Part shown: piece by piece, positions 45,029-54,622 of the stretch
Layout of the letters: the number at the start of each line of letters is the position of its first letter
Numbering within the stretch: the first letter of the stretch is position 1
Source: Onthophagus taurus
Lineage: Eukaryota; Arthropoda; Insecta; Coleoptera; Scarabaeidae
Assembly: GCF_036711975.1 (NCBI RefSeq)
Contig: NC_091969.1
Span: 1,612,001 to 1,676,000 of the forward strand
Reading direction: 5' to 3'
Length of the DNA: 64,000 nt
The notes under the pieces: generated by a model
What the model saw: only the letters and a program-made list of their open reading frames with translations
The model's database searches: none
What the model was told of the DNA's origin: nothing
Made by a program: the position numbers and the translations under genes

Positions 45029-45946
45029 ATGAATTTGTTAGAACCTAATCGTAACAGTTATCGTTTGACAGGCAAACGAATTGGTCGAGGATTTTTTAAC
45101 AAGTTGATAGATAAACTTCCGATAGAACTTCATTTGCCAGGATATAATTTTTGTGGACCGGGTACCAAGTTGGAAAAGAGATTATCGAGAGGAGATCGAG
45201 GCGTGAATCCATTAGACGAAGCGTGTAAGAAACACGATATAGCATATACGGTCAGTTCAAATTTAAAATTTAGACACGACGCAGACAGAGCATTATATAA
45301 AGCAGCGAAAGAACGAATACGAAATAAAGAGTCTACTCTTGGAGAAAAAGTGGCATCGTCCGCAGTTGCCGCCTTAATGAAAGCAAAAGTAGCGGTCGGT
45401 ATGGGCGTAGGTAGAAAAAGAAATCGTACGGGTCGACGACCTTTAAAAAAAGTCCGAACGCGTGTAAAGCGTGGTGGAGCTATATCTTTTGTAGATGCAC
45501 TTCGATTCGCTCGCAACGCAATATCGAGATCAGGTGCTAAGAATTTGTTGACAAACGTTAAAGCGGCGTACGGAGCTTTGAAAAAGATAAGAAAAAGAAT
45601 TTCCGAACCTAGAGGTCGAGTTATTCGAATTCCGAAAACGGGAGGATTTTTACCTTTAATTCCCCTGTTCGCAGCTTTAGGTGCCCTAGGTAGTATCGGC
45701 GGTGGTGCTGCCGCTATTGCAAGAACTATAAACAACGCGAAAACAGCTAGAGAGCAATTAGATGAAGAACGAAGACATAACAAGGCTATGGAAGCAAAGG
45801 CCGTAGGTAGCGGATTTTATATAAAACCATATAAGAAAGGTTGCGGTTTGTTTATTGAAGGAAAGGGGAATAATGTTGGCAGCACAGGTTACTTCAATAA
45901 GCCCTATAAGAAAGGTTGCGGTATAACCACTAGTTCAAAAAACTAG
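45029..45946 (+). CDS. Phospholipase A2-like minor capsid protein (305 aa)
   Basis: Residues 36-75 form a virion-type phospholipase A2 domain: calcium loop GYNFCGPGT (38-46) and the catalytic helix DEACKKHDIAY with His69-Asp70. Such domains let parvovirus particles leave endosomes. After a basic stretch (about 120-150) come two Gly-Gly sites (149-150 before AISF, 205-206 before FLPL). Then follow a hydrophobic Gly/Ala-rich segment (207-232), an amphipathic helix (about 233-258) and two KPYKKGCG repeats (266-273 and 291-298). This resembles a membrane-active minor capsid protein processed by the element protease. All catalytic residues are present and the frame is open. It leads the virion block. 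Confidence 0.82.
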   Translation: MNLLEPNRNSYRLTGKRIGRGFFNKLIDKLPIELHLPGYNFCGPGTKLEKRLSRGDRGVNPLDEACKKHDIAYTVSSNLKFRHDADRALYKAAKERIRNKESTLGEKVASSAVAALMKAKVAVGMGVGRKRNRTGRRPLKKVRTRVKRGGAISFVDALRFARNAISRSGAKNLLTNVKAAYGALKKIRKRISEPRGRVIRIPKTGGFLPLIPLFAALGALGSIGGGAAAIARTINNAKTAREQLDEERRHNKAMEAKAVGSGFYIKPYKKGCGLFIEGKGNNVGSTGYFNKPYKKGCGITTSSKN

Positions 45947-46322
45947 TTCGAATACCTCGTCGTGCGTTAACTAACGTCGAGTTGGAAAAGTTTGCGAAAG
46001 TACTAAAAATTCCACATTTTCGGGGTATATTTATGAGAGACAATCTCCCGAGTAAGATTAAAAAGAAGGAAAGAGGTATTGTTAACTTGGATAACGGAAA
46101 GGACGAGGGACTCATTGGGTCGCCTATAAGAAAGACGACAAGGACATATACTATTTCGACAGTTACGGTGATTTAAGACCGCCATTAGAAATTGAACAAT
46201 ATTTGCTGTCAGACGGTAGGGGTGGTCAAGTAAAGTATAATTACTGTCGATATCAAAGAGAAATAGATCAAAATTGCGGACAGTTGTGTCTGAAGTTTCT
46301 AAGTAATAAAAGAACCTATTAG
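45934..46322 (+). pseudogene. PRO: Adenain-type cysteine protease, frameshifted
   Basis: This is the Polinton maturation protease (Ulp1/adenovirus protease clan). The N-terminal part (LTNVELEKFAKVLKIPHFRG, FMRDNLPS) is in one frame to about 46107. The catalytic part (THWVAY with the His, YYFDSYGDLRPP with the acidic residue, and QNCGQLCLKFL with Gln and Cys) is in the -1 frame to the stop at 46320. One base seems lost in the GAGGGACT at 46105-46112. There is also no ATG before the conserved N-terminus; the first in-frame ATG, 46033, would truncate it. Only copy 2 shows this gene. It should be inactive unless frameshifting or splicing rescues it. Confidence 0.85.
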
Positions 46323-46352
46323 AGTCTAGAGACGTTTAGACGTTCAGAAGTA

Positions 46353-47084
46353 ATGGAGAAAGAAGCAATACACACGACATATACATTTACGTTGACTGGA
46401 AAGTCATCTGAATTGACTTGTAATTTTAATCCTCCGATCTATTTGAACGAATTTGGTAGTTACGAGTTGGCTCTTTTGAATTTCGAAACGTTTAATAGTT
46501 TAGCAAACGTTAATAAAAACAACAACGTAATCCAATACGAAGATAAGACAGGACATTTTAAAAACAATATAATAGTACCTGTTGGAACGTACGATATTGA
46601 TGATATTGCCGAGTTCGTGAATGAACAGCTAGACAAAAGACACGCTAAAAGTGTCGTAATAAGGATTAAGGGGAATAATAACACACAACATTCTTTAATA
46701 AAAAGTACCCGTCGAATTAATTTTGCATGCGATAATTCTATAGGGCCGTTACTTGGCTTCAAGCCTCAAATATTACCTAGAGATACGGAAGTGGAATCCG
46801 ATTTCGTAGTAAACATAAATAAAACGAACGCCTTACAAATTTATTGTAATTTAGTGACGGGATCGTATAATAACGGAGTTCCCGTGCACGTTTTATATCA
46901 TTTTTTCCCAAACGTTCCGGCAGGTTTTAAAATAATCGAATCACCACAACTACCTATTTATTTACCGGTTTTAACGAACGTGATTAGTAGCTTAACAGTA
47001 CGTATACTTGATCAGGACGGAAACTTGGTAGACTTCAGAGAAGAAGAAATAACAGTGAGAGTTCACCTGAGATCGATAAATTGA
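46353..47084 (+). CDS. Penton-like minor capsid protein (243 aa)
   Basis: The protein starts MEKEAIHTTYTFTLTGKSSE and is beta-strand rich throughout, as a single jelly-roll vertex protein would be. Family signatures I recognise from arthropod Polintons are FNPPIYL near residue 26, LALLNFETFNS, the SIGPLLGF segment, NLVTGSYNNG and the ending ILDQDGNLVDFREEEITVRV. No signal peptide or membrane segment is present. It lies between the protease and the small basic protein, 30 bp after the former. The role as penton is inferred from family, size and neighbourhood. The frame is intact. Confidence 0.75.
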   Translation: MEKEAIHTTYTFTLTGKSSELTCNFNPPIYLNEFGSYELALLNFETFNSLANVNKNNNVIQYEDKTGHFKNNIIVPVGTYDIDDIAEFVNEQLDKRHAKSVVIRIKGNNNTQHSLIKSTRRINFACDNSIGPLLGFKPQILPRDTEVESDFVVNINKTNALQIYCNLVTGSYNNGVPVHVLYHFFPNVPAGFKIIESPQLPIYLPVLTNVISSLTVRILDQDGNLVDFREEEITVRVHLRSIN

Positions 47085-47107
47085 ATTATTTAAATTTGAC
47101 TAACGTT

Positions 47108-47299
47108 ATGACAGTGTTATATCAAAACAAAAGAAAGCGGTGGTCAAGAAGAGACAGAGCGAGAAAATTGTTTAATGGAGAAAACTATAAAGCGCGCGTC
47201 ATCAGTCAACGTAGCGGCAGTAGAAGACGATCCATTCATCGATTATCACCAGTCAATCGAAGGTATTTAGTTCAGTTAGGATACGAAGTGTTAAAGTAA
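47108..47299 (+). CDS. Small basic protein, copy 2 (63 aa)
   Basis: Same protein as at 14-205. Here the upstream context is visible: the frame opens at a non-ATG codon overlapping the penton-like stop, and the first ATG is at 47108, 24 bp after that stop. The TAATG overlap with the capsid gene is kept. Arg/Lys make up about a third of the protein. A DNA-binding core role is inferred only. Confidence 0.65.
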   Translation: MTVLYQNKRKRWSRRDRARKLFNGENYKARVISQRSGSRRRSIHRLSPVNRRYLVQLGYEVLK

Positions 47300-48558
47300 T
47301 GGACATTTTAAAAGTAACGGATAAGATAAAAACAGATCACTCTATCGTAAGTTATGAATTCCATTCGCATCAACCGTTTGGATCGACCACGTTCGATAAC
47401 AATGACGAAATTAGAATTTCAATTCCGGAAATAGATAATTATACTTTACCGAGCGAGAGTTATCTATACGTCGAGGGTAGCGTTCGTAAGTTAGCCGCGG
47501 ACGGAAGTATAACAAAAGATGACAGCGCAACGGGGCAATTGGTTAACAATCCCGTTGCATTTATGTTTAGCGATATTCGATATCTTATTAACGGAGTACA
47601 TGTTGATGGTGTGCGGAACATCGGTATAAGCTCATGCATGAAGGGTTATTTCTCATCTACGCAGAACGAGGTGGTGAAATTAGAGAACGCCGGTTGGCAC
47701 ATAAAACCTTGGAAAGATGATATAGCGGGTGTTTCAAAGGCTTTAGACAAAAATGGAAATTTCGGTCTTAGCGTTCCGCTAAAAACGTTGCTAGGATTCG
47801 CAGAAGATTTCAGAAAGATCATGATGAACGTTCGACAGGAACTTGTGCTAATTCGCGGACACGATGATACGGACGTCATCTTTCAACCAGCAGCCGCTCC
47901 GAACGACGAAAAATTGAAATTGATCATTAATAAAATTATATGGAGAGTTCCTCACGTGGCGGTGGGATTACGCGAACAGTTGGCATTAACAAAACTATCA
48001 GAAAGAAACGTAGACATTCACGTTCCTTTTCGATCGTGGGAAATACACGAGTACCCTCAATTACCTCAAACTACGAAGCAATCTTGGGCCGTCAAAACTG
48101 CTCCACAATTGGAAACGCCTAGATTTATAATCATCGGATTTCAAACAAATCGAAAGGGTATATTTAAAGGAAACATGGCATTATTTGATAATATAAACTT
48201 AACGAACGTAACCGTTTTCTTGAATGGAGAACGTTTTCCGTACGATAATTTGAATGTGGATTTTGATAACAATCACTATGCGATTTTGTATGATATGTAT
48301 TCAAGATTTCAGCAAGCATACTACTATCAAGAAAGCGAACCTTTGTTTTCACCGGAAGAATTTAAAACTTACGCGCCGTTAATTGGAATCGATTGCACGT
48401 ATCAACAGGAAGCAATACATAAAAGCGGAGTAGAAATAAAAATCGAGTATTCAACGAAAAATCCAATTCCGGAAGGTACGACAGCTTACGCATTAATTCT
48501 GCATGACAGAGCATTTGTGTATTCGCCTCTTACGAAAATGGTTAAGCAATTAATATAG
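47299..48558 (+). CDS. Putative major capsid protein, copy 2 (419 aa)
   Basis: Protein identical to the copy 1 capsid at 205-1464. The only nucleotide difference noticed is a silent T to C in an Asp codon (654 against 47748). In this copy the full virion order is visible: phospholipase-like, protease, penton-like, basic protein, capsid. This order supports the structural assignment. Confidence 0.72.
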   Translation: MDILKVTDKIKTDHSIVSYEFHSHQPFGSTTFDNNDEIRISIPEIDNYTLPSESYLYVEGSVRKLAADGSITKDDSATGQLVNNPVAFMFSDIRYLINGVHVDGVRNIGISSCMKGYFSSTQNEVVKLENAGWHIKPWKDDIAGVSKALDKNGNFGLSVPLKTLLGFAEDFRKIMMNVRQELVLIRGHDDTDVIFQPAAAPNDEKLKLIINKIIWRVPHVAVGLREQLALTKLSERNVDIHVPFRSWEIHEYPQLPQTTKQSWAVKTAPQLETPRFIIIGFQTNRKGIFKGNMALFDNINLTNVTVFLNGERFPYDNLNVDFDNNHYAILYDMYSRFQQAYYYQESEPLFSPEEFKTYAPLIGIDCTYQQEAIHKSGVEIKIEYSTKNPIPEGTTAYALILHDRAFVYSPLTKMVKQLI

Positions 48559-48631
48559 TGGTACTGTTGAAGCAACGTCATTTAGTGTATCTCTAAACAT
48601 CGAAGGAAACGTTTGCATATAGTGGTATATT

Positions 48632-49111
48632 ATGGATATTATGGTTTTTCAAAGGGATTTTATTATTTTGGACATTCAAGGTTTCACGATAAACGATGAA
48701 GAATTTATCCCAAAGGAACTGGCTTCTTACGACAGTAATCATTGTATAAGTCATTACGTGTTTCAACCTAGTCGAAGCTTTTCTTCACTATCTACCAAAT
48801 TTCGCAATACGGCGAATTGGTTAATGAGTCATCATCATTGTATTGATTGGAACGACGGGTTTGTTCCTGCGTCTCGTTTCGATGAGATCGTTTATTATTT
48901 GTGTCGTTCGACAAAAGTAGCGTACGTAAAAGGACGTGAGAAAGCTACATTTTTAAGAAGAATTTTAACAATACCGGTAAAAGAATTGCCGGAAAATGAA
49001 TGCAAATTGGAGGTTGGTGCGCCGATGTGTCCCTATCATAAAAAGAGACCAAGTATGTGCTCCTTATCGAATGTTTTTTATTTATTTTCATACGTATTCA
49101 GACATCTATAA
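48632..49111 (+). CDS. 159-aa conserved protein with RNase H-like look, copy 2
   Basis: Identical to the protein at 1538-2017 (LDIQGF, KELA, VKGREKATFL, Cys/His tail). A donor-like GTATGT and an acceptor 49 bp later lie at its 3' end, but removing that stretch shortens the conserved tail and runs into a stop, so I keep it unspliced. Function unknown. Confidence 0.65.
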   Translation: MDIMVFQRDFIILDIQGFTINDEEFIPKELASYDSNHCISHYVFQPSRSFSSLSTKFRNTANWLMSHHHCIDWNDGFVPASRFDEIVYYLCRSTKVAYVKGREKATFLRRILTIPVKELPENECKLEVGAPMCPYHKKRPSMCSLSNVFYLFSYVFRHL

Positions 49112-49167
49112 CTATATGTAAACGAATTGAGAAAGGCAGACGGGTAGTAGCGGTAGAGCAGTTCAAG

Positions 49168-49500
49168 ATGGAACGTCTTTGGCGGTTAGTTACCAGATTG
49201 GGACTTTCAACTTTTATAATTAATAAAGTGTGGGATATTATGGAAAGATACGAATCTGATTTATCTTTTGCGAATATTAAAAACTACGAATTATGTTATT
49301 TACCAATCGATTATTATATCAATAAAGTAAAGCCATTAGATTTGGCGGCGGTTTGGTTTAAATTACCGTTGAAGTATAGAAACGATGAGCGATTACAAAG
49401 CAAGCTGCCCTGTTTTGAACATTATAATTTGCCTCATTGGGAAACGCATATTGATGGTCCACCATCGGCAAGAAAGGATTGTTCTTTATGTATGGTTTAG
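49168..49500 (+). CDS. 110-aa protein of unknown function, copy 2
   Basis: Identical to the product at 2074-2406, with the terminal CSLC pair. Last gene of the virion block; AATAAA follows at 49540-49545. Confidence 0.5.
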   Translation: MERLWRLVTRLGLSTFIINKVWDIMERYESDLSFANIKNYELCYLPIDYYINKVKPLDLAAVWFKLPLKYRNDERLQSKLPCFEHYNLPHWETHIDGPPSARKDCSLCMV

Positions 49501-49545
49501 TATATAAACATTGTCAGTTATAGATTGTAAATTAATAATAATAAA

Positions 49546-49968
49546 AGATTGTAAAAAGTGTAAAAAGTTGTTTTAATTTAAAAGAAAAAATAGTTAATCT
49601 AAATGAATACATGGTATGTATACATTGGGTTGGGTTGGTATGACTTGGATTGTACATTGAAAAAGTATTAAATTGGAAGAAAAAAAGGAAGAGAAAAGGA
49701 AGAAAAAAAAAAAAAAAAAAAAAAAAGAAAAGAAAAAGGGAAAAGGATTGTTTATTGAAGCTCCTCCTATGCTCCTCCCATGCTCCTCCTCAGGCTCCTC
49801 CCAAAGTGGAGATGGAAGAGTGGGGATGGGAGTGGGGGAAATCTAAAATTCCCCCCCCGGTTGCCAGGAAAGTAGAGCCAGAAAAAAAGTACCCCCACTC
49901 TAACTCCGCCCATTCCCCACTCCTCCCCCTTGTCACGCCCCACCCCACGCCCCCCTTCATTACTCTAG
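49546..49968. other. Non-coding A-rich and C/T-rich spacer, copy 2
   Basis: Matches 2452-2874, including the long A run, which has the same length in both copies. No gene seen. GC boxes (CACGCCCC, CCACCCC) lie just upstream of the TATA box. Confidence 0.6.
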
Positions 49969-50004
49969 TATAAGAAGGCACCTCCCAGCCTTTGAAAGTC
50001 ACTT
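49969..50004 (+). promoter_or_regulatory. TATA/initiator promoter of the leader cassette, copy 2
   Basis: TATAAG at 49969-49974 and TCACTT with its A at 50001 have the same 32-bp spacing as in copy 1. Confidence 0.6.
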
Positions 50005-50719
50005 AAGTGTTTGTGTTCTTCAGTTTTTTGGTAAGTACAACCTTCTTTATTATCATGTTTATATAACGTTCATTTTCTCTCCATCACTACAGCTCTTTCT
50101 ACAACTTTCTCTTTTTTGGTGAGTAAAACTATATTTGTTTTGCATGTTTATATAATATTTAAAATTGTTTTTTCCACTCCTAGACATCCTTGCTCATTCA
50201 GCTTTCTCTTTTTTTGCTGTGTTTTATTTGGTAAGTAACCTTTTCTACTTCCATGTTTATATAATATATTCTTGCTTTATTTCATCATGACAGCTCGTTC
50301 TACTTTGTTTTTGTGAGTACAACTTGTTTATTTGTTTGTTATGTTAAATTGATATTTTTTTTCCCAATTCCTACAGGAGCTTACTGCTGATCAGTTCGAT
50401 TAGACCGATCAGTTTTTAACATCGTAATTTCAGCAACTTTTTTCTGGTAAGTATAGTCTCCTTTCTTGACATATATTGTTTTTAATCTTGTGTTTTTCAT
50501 TCCTATAGCTCCTTCTATTTTTTCAAGTTAACTTTTATTGGTAAGCATAACTTTATTTTTTCGAACGTTTTATCATTCATATCCTATCATTCAGCACTTT
50601 GTTGACAAGCACCCTCTGCAGTTAGATTTTAACGTGCAACTGTATTTTTCATCAAGCGATGTAAGTATACATGTTTTTTTTATTAAAATAAAATTAATTA
50701 ATTTTCTTTTCTTATCAAG
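50001..50719 (+). other. 5' leader with seven predicted micro-introns, copy 2
   Basis: Predicted introns: 50031-50092, 50119-50183, 50231-50293, 50313-50376, 50447-50508, 50541-50594 and 50661-50719. Intron 4 is 64 bp here because its poly-T run has eight T instead of seven. All donors and acceptors are the same as in copy 1, and no ATG lies in any predicted exon. Confidence 0.7.
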
Positions 50720-51712
50720 ATGTCTCAAGACGGTTTTAGTCAAATTGATTTAACTGCTCCGGGTTTCGCCAGCCAGGAATCCTTTCTGTTAAACAGTTTT
50801 GACATAAACCTGTTGAACATGTCGACTGTTGAGAAGGCTCTGGATCCAAACGTGCAGCCTAATGAGCAGCCGATGGATCCAAACGTTGAATCTAATGTGC
50901 AGCAAGCTACGGCGCTTCCAAACATCGCAGGTTCCTCGAAAGTCGACGATAAGAATGTGAAACACCTTTCACTTTCACTTCGTCGAAAGTCGGGGAACCG
51001 TGAACACCGGAAGAAGGGTGCAGGTGTGTGGTTACCGCCAGATAAGTATAGAGAGCTTCGACGGGAGACCCGTGCTCGTTCGCGAAGTACCAAACACAAG
51101 CGTGTGTCAGTTGAACCTGCGACTCTGTCAAAGGTTGAAGTGACACACTCGGAAGTGGCTAGCGGCGATGAGTCCAACGACTCTCTTTCTTTAATGGCGG
51201 TATCCCAACACTGCACCGAAAACCGGACATACCTTAAAGCTATTAATGCAGCTTTTGTTTCTAAGGCTTCTTCTTCTAAGGCTTCTTCTTCTAAAGCTTC
51301 GTCGATTCCCACTCCCCCTACTAACATAAACATTCCTACCATAGAAGTTCCCTCATTAAGCCCGAAAGTACAAATCTTAAGGGTGGACACAATTCCCGCT
51401 ACTTCAGTCATTTCCGATGTACCTGCCAGCCTTTTTTCAAATGCAATGTGTGCAGCAGTAGAAACAACCAAAGAGGAGATTTTGACCGAAATTAATATTT
51501 TGTATCAAAATTTTTATAAAGACCTTCATGCAAAGGTAGTTCAATTGCAGACCTCTTTGAGAGAACTTGCACAGTTTAGGGAAGGGCTGGCGTCGAGTTC
51601 TAACCACTCTTTAACAACGTCACTCGACATCACCGTTGCAACATTAACCGTTGAAATGAAAAAAGCAGAATTCATTTTGTCTTCTTTACATACTAATAAC
51701 TTCCCTTCCTAG
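50720..51712 (+). CDS. 330-aa Ser/Lys-rich disordered protein, copy 2
   Basis: Identical in protein sequence to 3625-4617: an acidic N-terminus, a basic central region, SSSKA repeats and a helical C-terminus. A long antisense frame (51471-50740) runs opposite it, but it reflects codon bias and has no homology I can recognise. Confidence 0.7.
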   Translation: MSQDGFSQIDLTAPGFASQESFLLNSFDINLLNMSTVEKALDPNVQPNEQPMDPNVESNVQQATALPNIAGSSKVDDKNVKHLSLSLRRKSGNREHRKKGAGVWLPPDKYRELRRETRARSRSTKHKRVSVEPATLSKVEVTHSEVASGDESNDSLSLMAVSQHCTENRTYLKAINAAFVSKASSSKASSSKASSIPTPPTNINIPTIEVPSLSPKVQILRVDTIPATSVISDVPASLFSNAMCAAVETTKEEILTEINILYQNFYKDLHAKVVQLQTSLRELAQFREGLASSSNHSLTTSLDITVATLTVEMKKAEFILSSLHTNNFPS

Positions 51713-51720
51713 CTAAAAAG

Positions 51721-52032
51721 ATGTCCGGTAGCAACAACTTCGGGAGGGTGCTCACGTTGGAGCGAAGAGTTGCGTCATTGGAGGTCAAAGTAGATACCCT
51801 GTTTCAGCTGGTAGGCTATATCTATAATCTTTTTTGCACGTTTTTAATTTCATAATCTTCTTAGGTAAACAGTATTGTCTCAGAGTCGGCAGTGGTGAGA
51901 GGGCAGGTGCATGTTCAAAACATGCACATACACCATTGTTCGACTGGGATAGAACCTCCGACACCGACACCTGCAGCGCCTCCGCCCCCGTATGAAGTGC
52001 GGGATGAGCAGGAAGAGGAGGAGGAGTGGTAA
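51721..52032 (+). CDS. Spliced 85-aa PPPPY protein, copy 2
   Basis: Exons 51721-51810 and 51865-52032 with the same phase-0 54-bp intron (51811-51864). It has the coiled-coil N-terminus, PPPPYEV late-domain motif and acidic tail of copy 1, unchanged. Confidence 0.65.
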
Positions 52033-52051
52033 CCATTTTTCCTCCTCTTCC

Positions 52052-52085
52052 TTAGGTTAGGTTAGGTTAGGTTATGTTAGGTTAA
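52052..52085. repeat. (TTAGG)n tract, copy 2
   Basis: Same four TTAGG units plus TTATG and TTAGG as at 4957-4990. The microsatellite that follows differs by one base (C5026 to G52121). Confidence 0.85.
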
Positions 52086-52138
52086 ATGGTTAAGGTATTA
52101 TACTTATTATTATTATTATTGTTCTTCTTAAATATATG

Positions 52139-52174
52139 TATATATAGTTTCTTTTGCTATATTTTCATTCAGTC
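52139..52174 (+). promoter_or_regulatory. TATA plus TCAGTC initiator of the ATPase gene, copy 2
   Basis: TATATATAG at 52139-52147 and TCAGTC at 52169-52174, spaced as in copy 1, 31 bp before the ATPase ATG. Confidence 0.65.
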
Positions 52175-52201
52175 TTATCCAATTCATTTAGTACGAGAAT
52201 C

Positions 52202-52906
52202 ATGATCGACGAGAAATTAAAATGTTTACCGCAACTTCTAACACTGCCTATAGTAAATTTTAGTAATGGTTCGGTCGAAGAACACTTTACAAGACACAGC
52301 AATTTATTTGGTGGAAAATGTAAGCGAGGTTTAATTGTAGGACCCTCAGGTGTCGGAAAAACAAATGCTATGTTATCGCTTTTAGTTGCACGTAATGGGT
52401 TGCGCTTCCTAAACTTGTACTTATGCTCTAATTCGTTATACCAAAATAAGTACGATTTTTTAAGACGTTTAATTGAACCTATAAAAGATTGCGGTTACTA
52501 TGAATTTTCTAATATAGACGAGTTCATTCGACCGGAAGATGCGAAAGAATATTCGGTAGTCGTATTTGACGATGTTTCCTGTACAGGTCAAAATGTCATT
52601 AGGGAATTTTTTTCGTATGGTCGACATAAAAACATTGATTGTTTTCTAATTTGTCAAAGTTATAGTGCAATTCCAAAACAATTAGTTCGCGATAATTGTA
52701 ACTTTTTGGTGTTATTTAAACAAGACTTAACAAATTTAAAACACGTATTTGAAGATCACATAATGAGCGATATGGAGTTTCATCGGCTAAAGGAAATTAG
52801 CGATGCTTGTTGGGAGAATAGACACGGCATCCTAGTTATTGATTTAGATTGTAGTGTATCTAAGGGACGTTACCGTAAGGGTTTTGATAAATTCATTGAA
52901 GTTTAA
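52202..52906 (+). CDS. Packaging ATPase, copy 2 (234 aa)
   Basis: Identical to the copy 1 ATPase: Walker A GPSGVGKT, Walker B VVVFDDV, intact frame. The ATG is set by the TATA/initiator promoter just upstream. Confidence 0.92.
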   Translation: MIDEKLKCLPQLLTLPIVNFSNGSVEEHFTRHSNLFGGKCKRGLIVGPSGVGKTNAMLSLLVARNGLRFLNLYLCSNSLYQNKYDFLRRLIEPIKDCGYYEFSNIDEFIRPEDAKEYSVVVFDDVSCTGQNVIREFFSYGRHKNIDCFLICQSYSAIPKQLVRDNCNFLVLFKQDLTNLKHVFEDHIMSDMEFHRLKEISDACWENRHGILVIDLDCSVSKGRYRKGFDKFIEV

Positions 52907-52957
52907 AACTAACGACTTCAGCTGTACAGTTCGTAGTAACTTCACATACATCATACA

Positions 52958-54127
52958 ATGAACAAGACGATAGCTGCAGAACTTATCGCGGCACGAGAAG
53001 TCGTGAGAGACAAAATTCGTTCTTTAAAAGAAGACTTAGAGGAGTCAAGGATTCGGTCGGAAACCGCATATGCACCCATCGCAAGGCCCTTACAGGATAT
53101 TGTCGCAAAACTTGACACTGTGCCTTTACTATCCATTCCAAAACGAAGTTTATCTCCAAAAGAAGAAAAATTGATATCTAAGATACAACGCTACTCGCCG
53201 GATATTTCTGACGTACCAGCTAAAACCGAGACCGAATATTTTATTCGAAAACCGAAAGTTCCATTAAAAGAACAACGACGAAAATTTGCTACATCGACTC
53301 CTGAAAAAAGGTTGGTATCTTCTCCCACGTCTTCTCCTCTTGGTCCATTAGCTCATGCAGAAGAAGAAGTATATGAAGTTCCGCCGGGCGAAGAAGAAGA
53401 ACTCCTCGATTCTAGCGAGGATACCGGAGCTCTTATTTCGGACGCACATAATCGAATAGAACGACTTAAAGATGAAATAGAAGAAAGATTGGAGTCTCCA
53501 GAGGTACAAGCCGCTTTGAGTCAGTTTCATCCTTTGCCCAGAACGTATATTGTTGGTTTAACAACTGATTTAAAAGATGATTATGATCGTTTATACGGTG
53601 TTCGCGAAACTCCCGAAGGTTTCTACATTGGAGTCAGTCCTGTTCACTTTGAGGATCAGGATATTCACGTTGGAAACTTCAAATATACGGGAACCGTTGG
53701 TTTATATGATTTACTATTTAAAAACGAACCGGGCAAATTTACAATTCAGGACATGCGCAACTACAAAGATATCTTACTACGTTCAAATGCTCCGTACATT
53801 AATTACATTCCAGAGGCAGGTATGACTACTGAGGACGACAGTGGGAAATTTCAGAATATTATCAAGCCTATCGTTGAAGGTAACAAACCCAAGGTGCATT
53901 GGGCTAAATACTGGCCGAATCCGAAGAAAAAAGTCGGTGGTGCATTACAAAAACAAGTCGTTCCTGGGGCTCTTATCGAATATTGGGACGAGTATTGGGA
54001 CGATCCCAACGAACTTGTCGACAGACTGCGTTTGTTGATGGCCTCGCAAACTGCAGGTCATTCTGCACATGTCAATGAAATATCATCAATAATATCGGAG
54101 CTAACAGAGGCCGAGATTATACGTTAA
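52958..54127 (+). CDS. 389-aa conserved Polinton protein, copy 2
   Basis: Identical to the product at 5863-7032: coiled-coil N-terminus, acidic linker, conserved central domain with GTVGLYDLLF, and a Gly-Gly-Ala site near the C-terminus. Function unknown; probably structural by context. Confidence 0.75.
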   Translation: MNKTIAAELIAAREVVRDKIRSLKEDLEESRIRSETAYAPIARPLQDIVAKLDTVPLLSIPKRSLSPKEEKLISKIQRYSPDISDVPAKTETEYFIRKPKVPLKEQRRKFATSTPEKRLVSSPTSSPLGPLAHAEEEVYEVPPGEEEELLDSSEDTGALISDAHNRIERLKDEIEERLESPEVQAALSQFHPLPRTYIVGLTTDLKDDYDRLYGVRETPEGFYIGVSPVHFEDQDIHVGNFKYTGTVGLYDLLFKNEPGKFTIQDMRNYKDILLRSNAPYINYIPEAGMTTEDDSGKFQNIIKPIVEGNKPKVHWAKYWPNPKKKVGGALQKQVVPGALIEYWDEYWDDPNELVDRLRLLMASQTAGHSAHVNEISSIISELTEAEIIR

Positions 54128-54196
54128 AATATTATCATAAATATACGACTCTCACATTTTTTGTTTTAAAACACCGACGTTTGTGAACTAGAGCAG

Positions 54197-54622
54197 ATGA
54201 GTTTAAGCAAGTTCGGAAAACATTCGTCTAATATGACGATCGATAAGTTTGGTAAACACGTACACGGACACAACATTGCTGCTCATTTTAATAAACGTGA
54301 AAACTTACAACGATATTTCAAACAACCAACTATACTTACGTTTAGCGGAGATGGAACTACGGATACAACGGATAATTATTACATTATTCAAAATTTAGGT
54401 TACGTAAGTAAATATATAAACTTTTTATATATTGGTGAAATAGTGAAATACCGATTTGAAGGAGACGTTGAAATGATTATTAACGGGAGTATCTTCGATC
54501 CAAATAAAAAGTTAAATGTTCTCTTCTTTGGAGATAAAATAGTTTGCAAACCCACAACGAAGACCACTTTACTCAAGAAACCATTTATGGTAGAACTGCT
54601 CATTGAAATATCCAGAAAATGA
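54197..54622 (+). CDS. 141-aa Polinton protein, copy 2
   Basis: Identical to 7102-7527, including the FGKH repeat at the N-terminus and the ATGA overlap (54619-54622) with the integrase frame. Confidence 0.65.
   Translation: MSLSKFGKHSSNMTIDKFGKHVHGHNIAAHFNKRENLQRYFKQPTILTFSGDGTTDTTDNYYIIQNLGYVSKYINFLYIGEIVKYRFEGDVEMIINGSIFDPNKKLNVLFFGDKIVCKPTTKTTLLKKPFMVELLIEISRK

Noticed and set aside
45130..45783. 217-aa minus-strand frame opposite the phospholipase-like gene
   Set aside because: Hydrophobic shadow of the sense frame without independent support.
45029..45946. Reading the phospholipase gene as an endogenous parvovirus capsid gene
   Set aside because: Only the small lipase domain is shared. 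The rest of the protein, its neighbours and the TIRs are Polinton.
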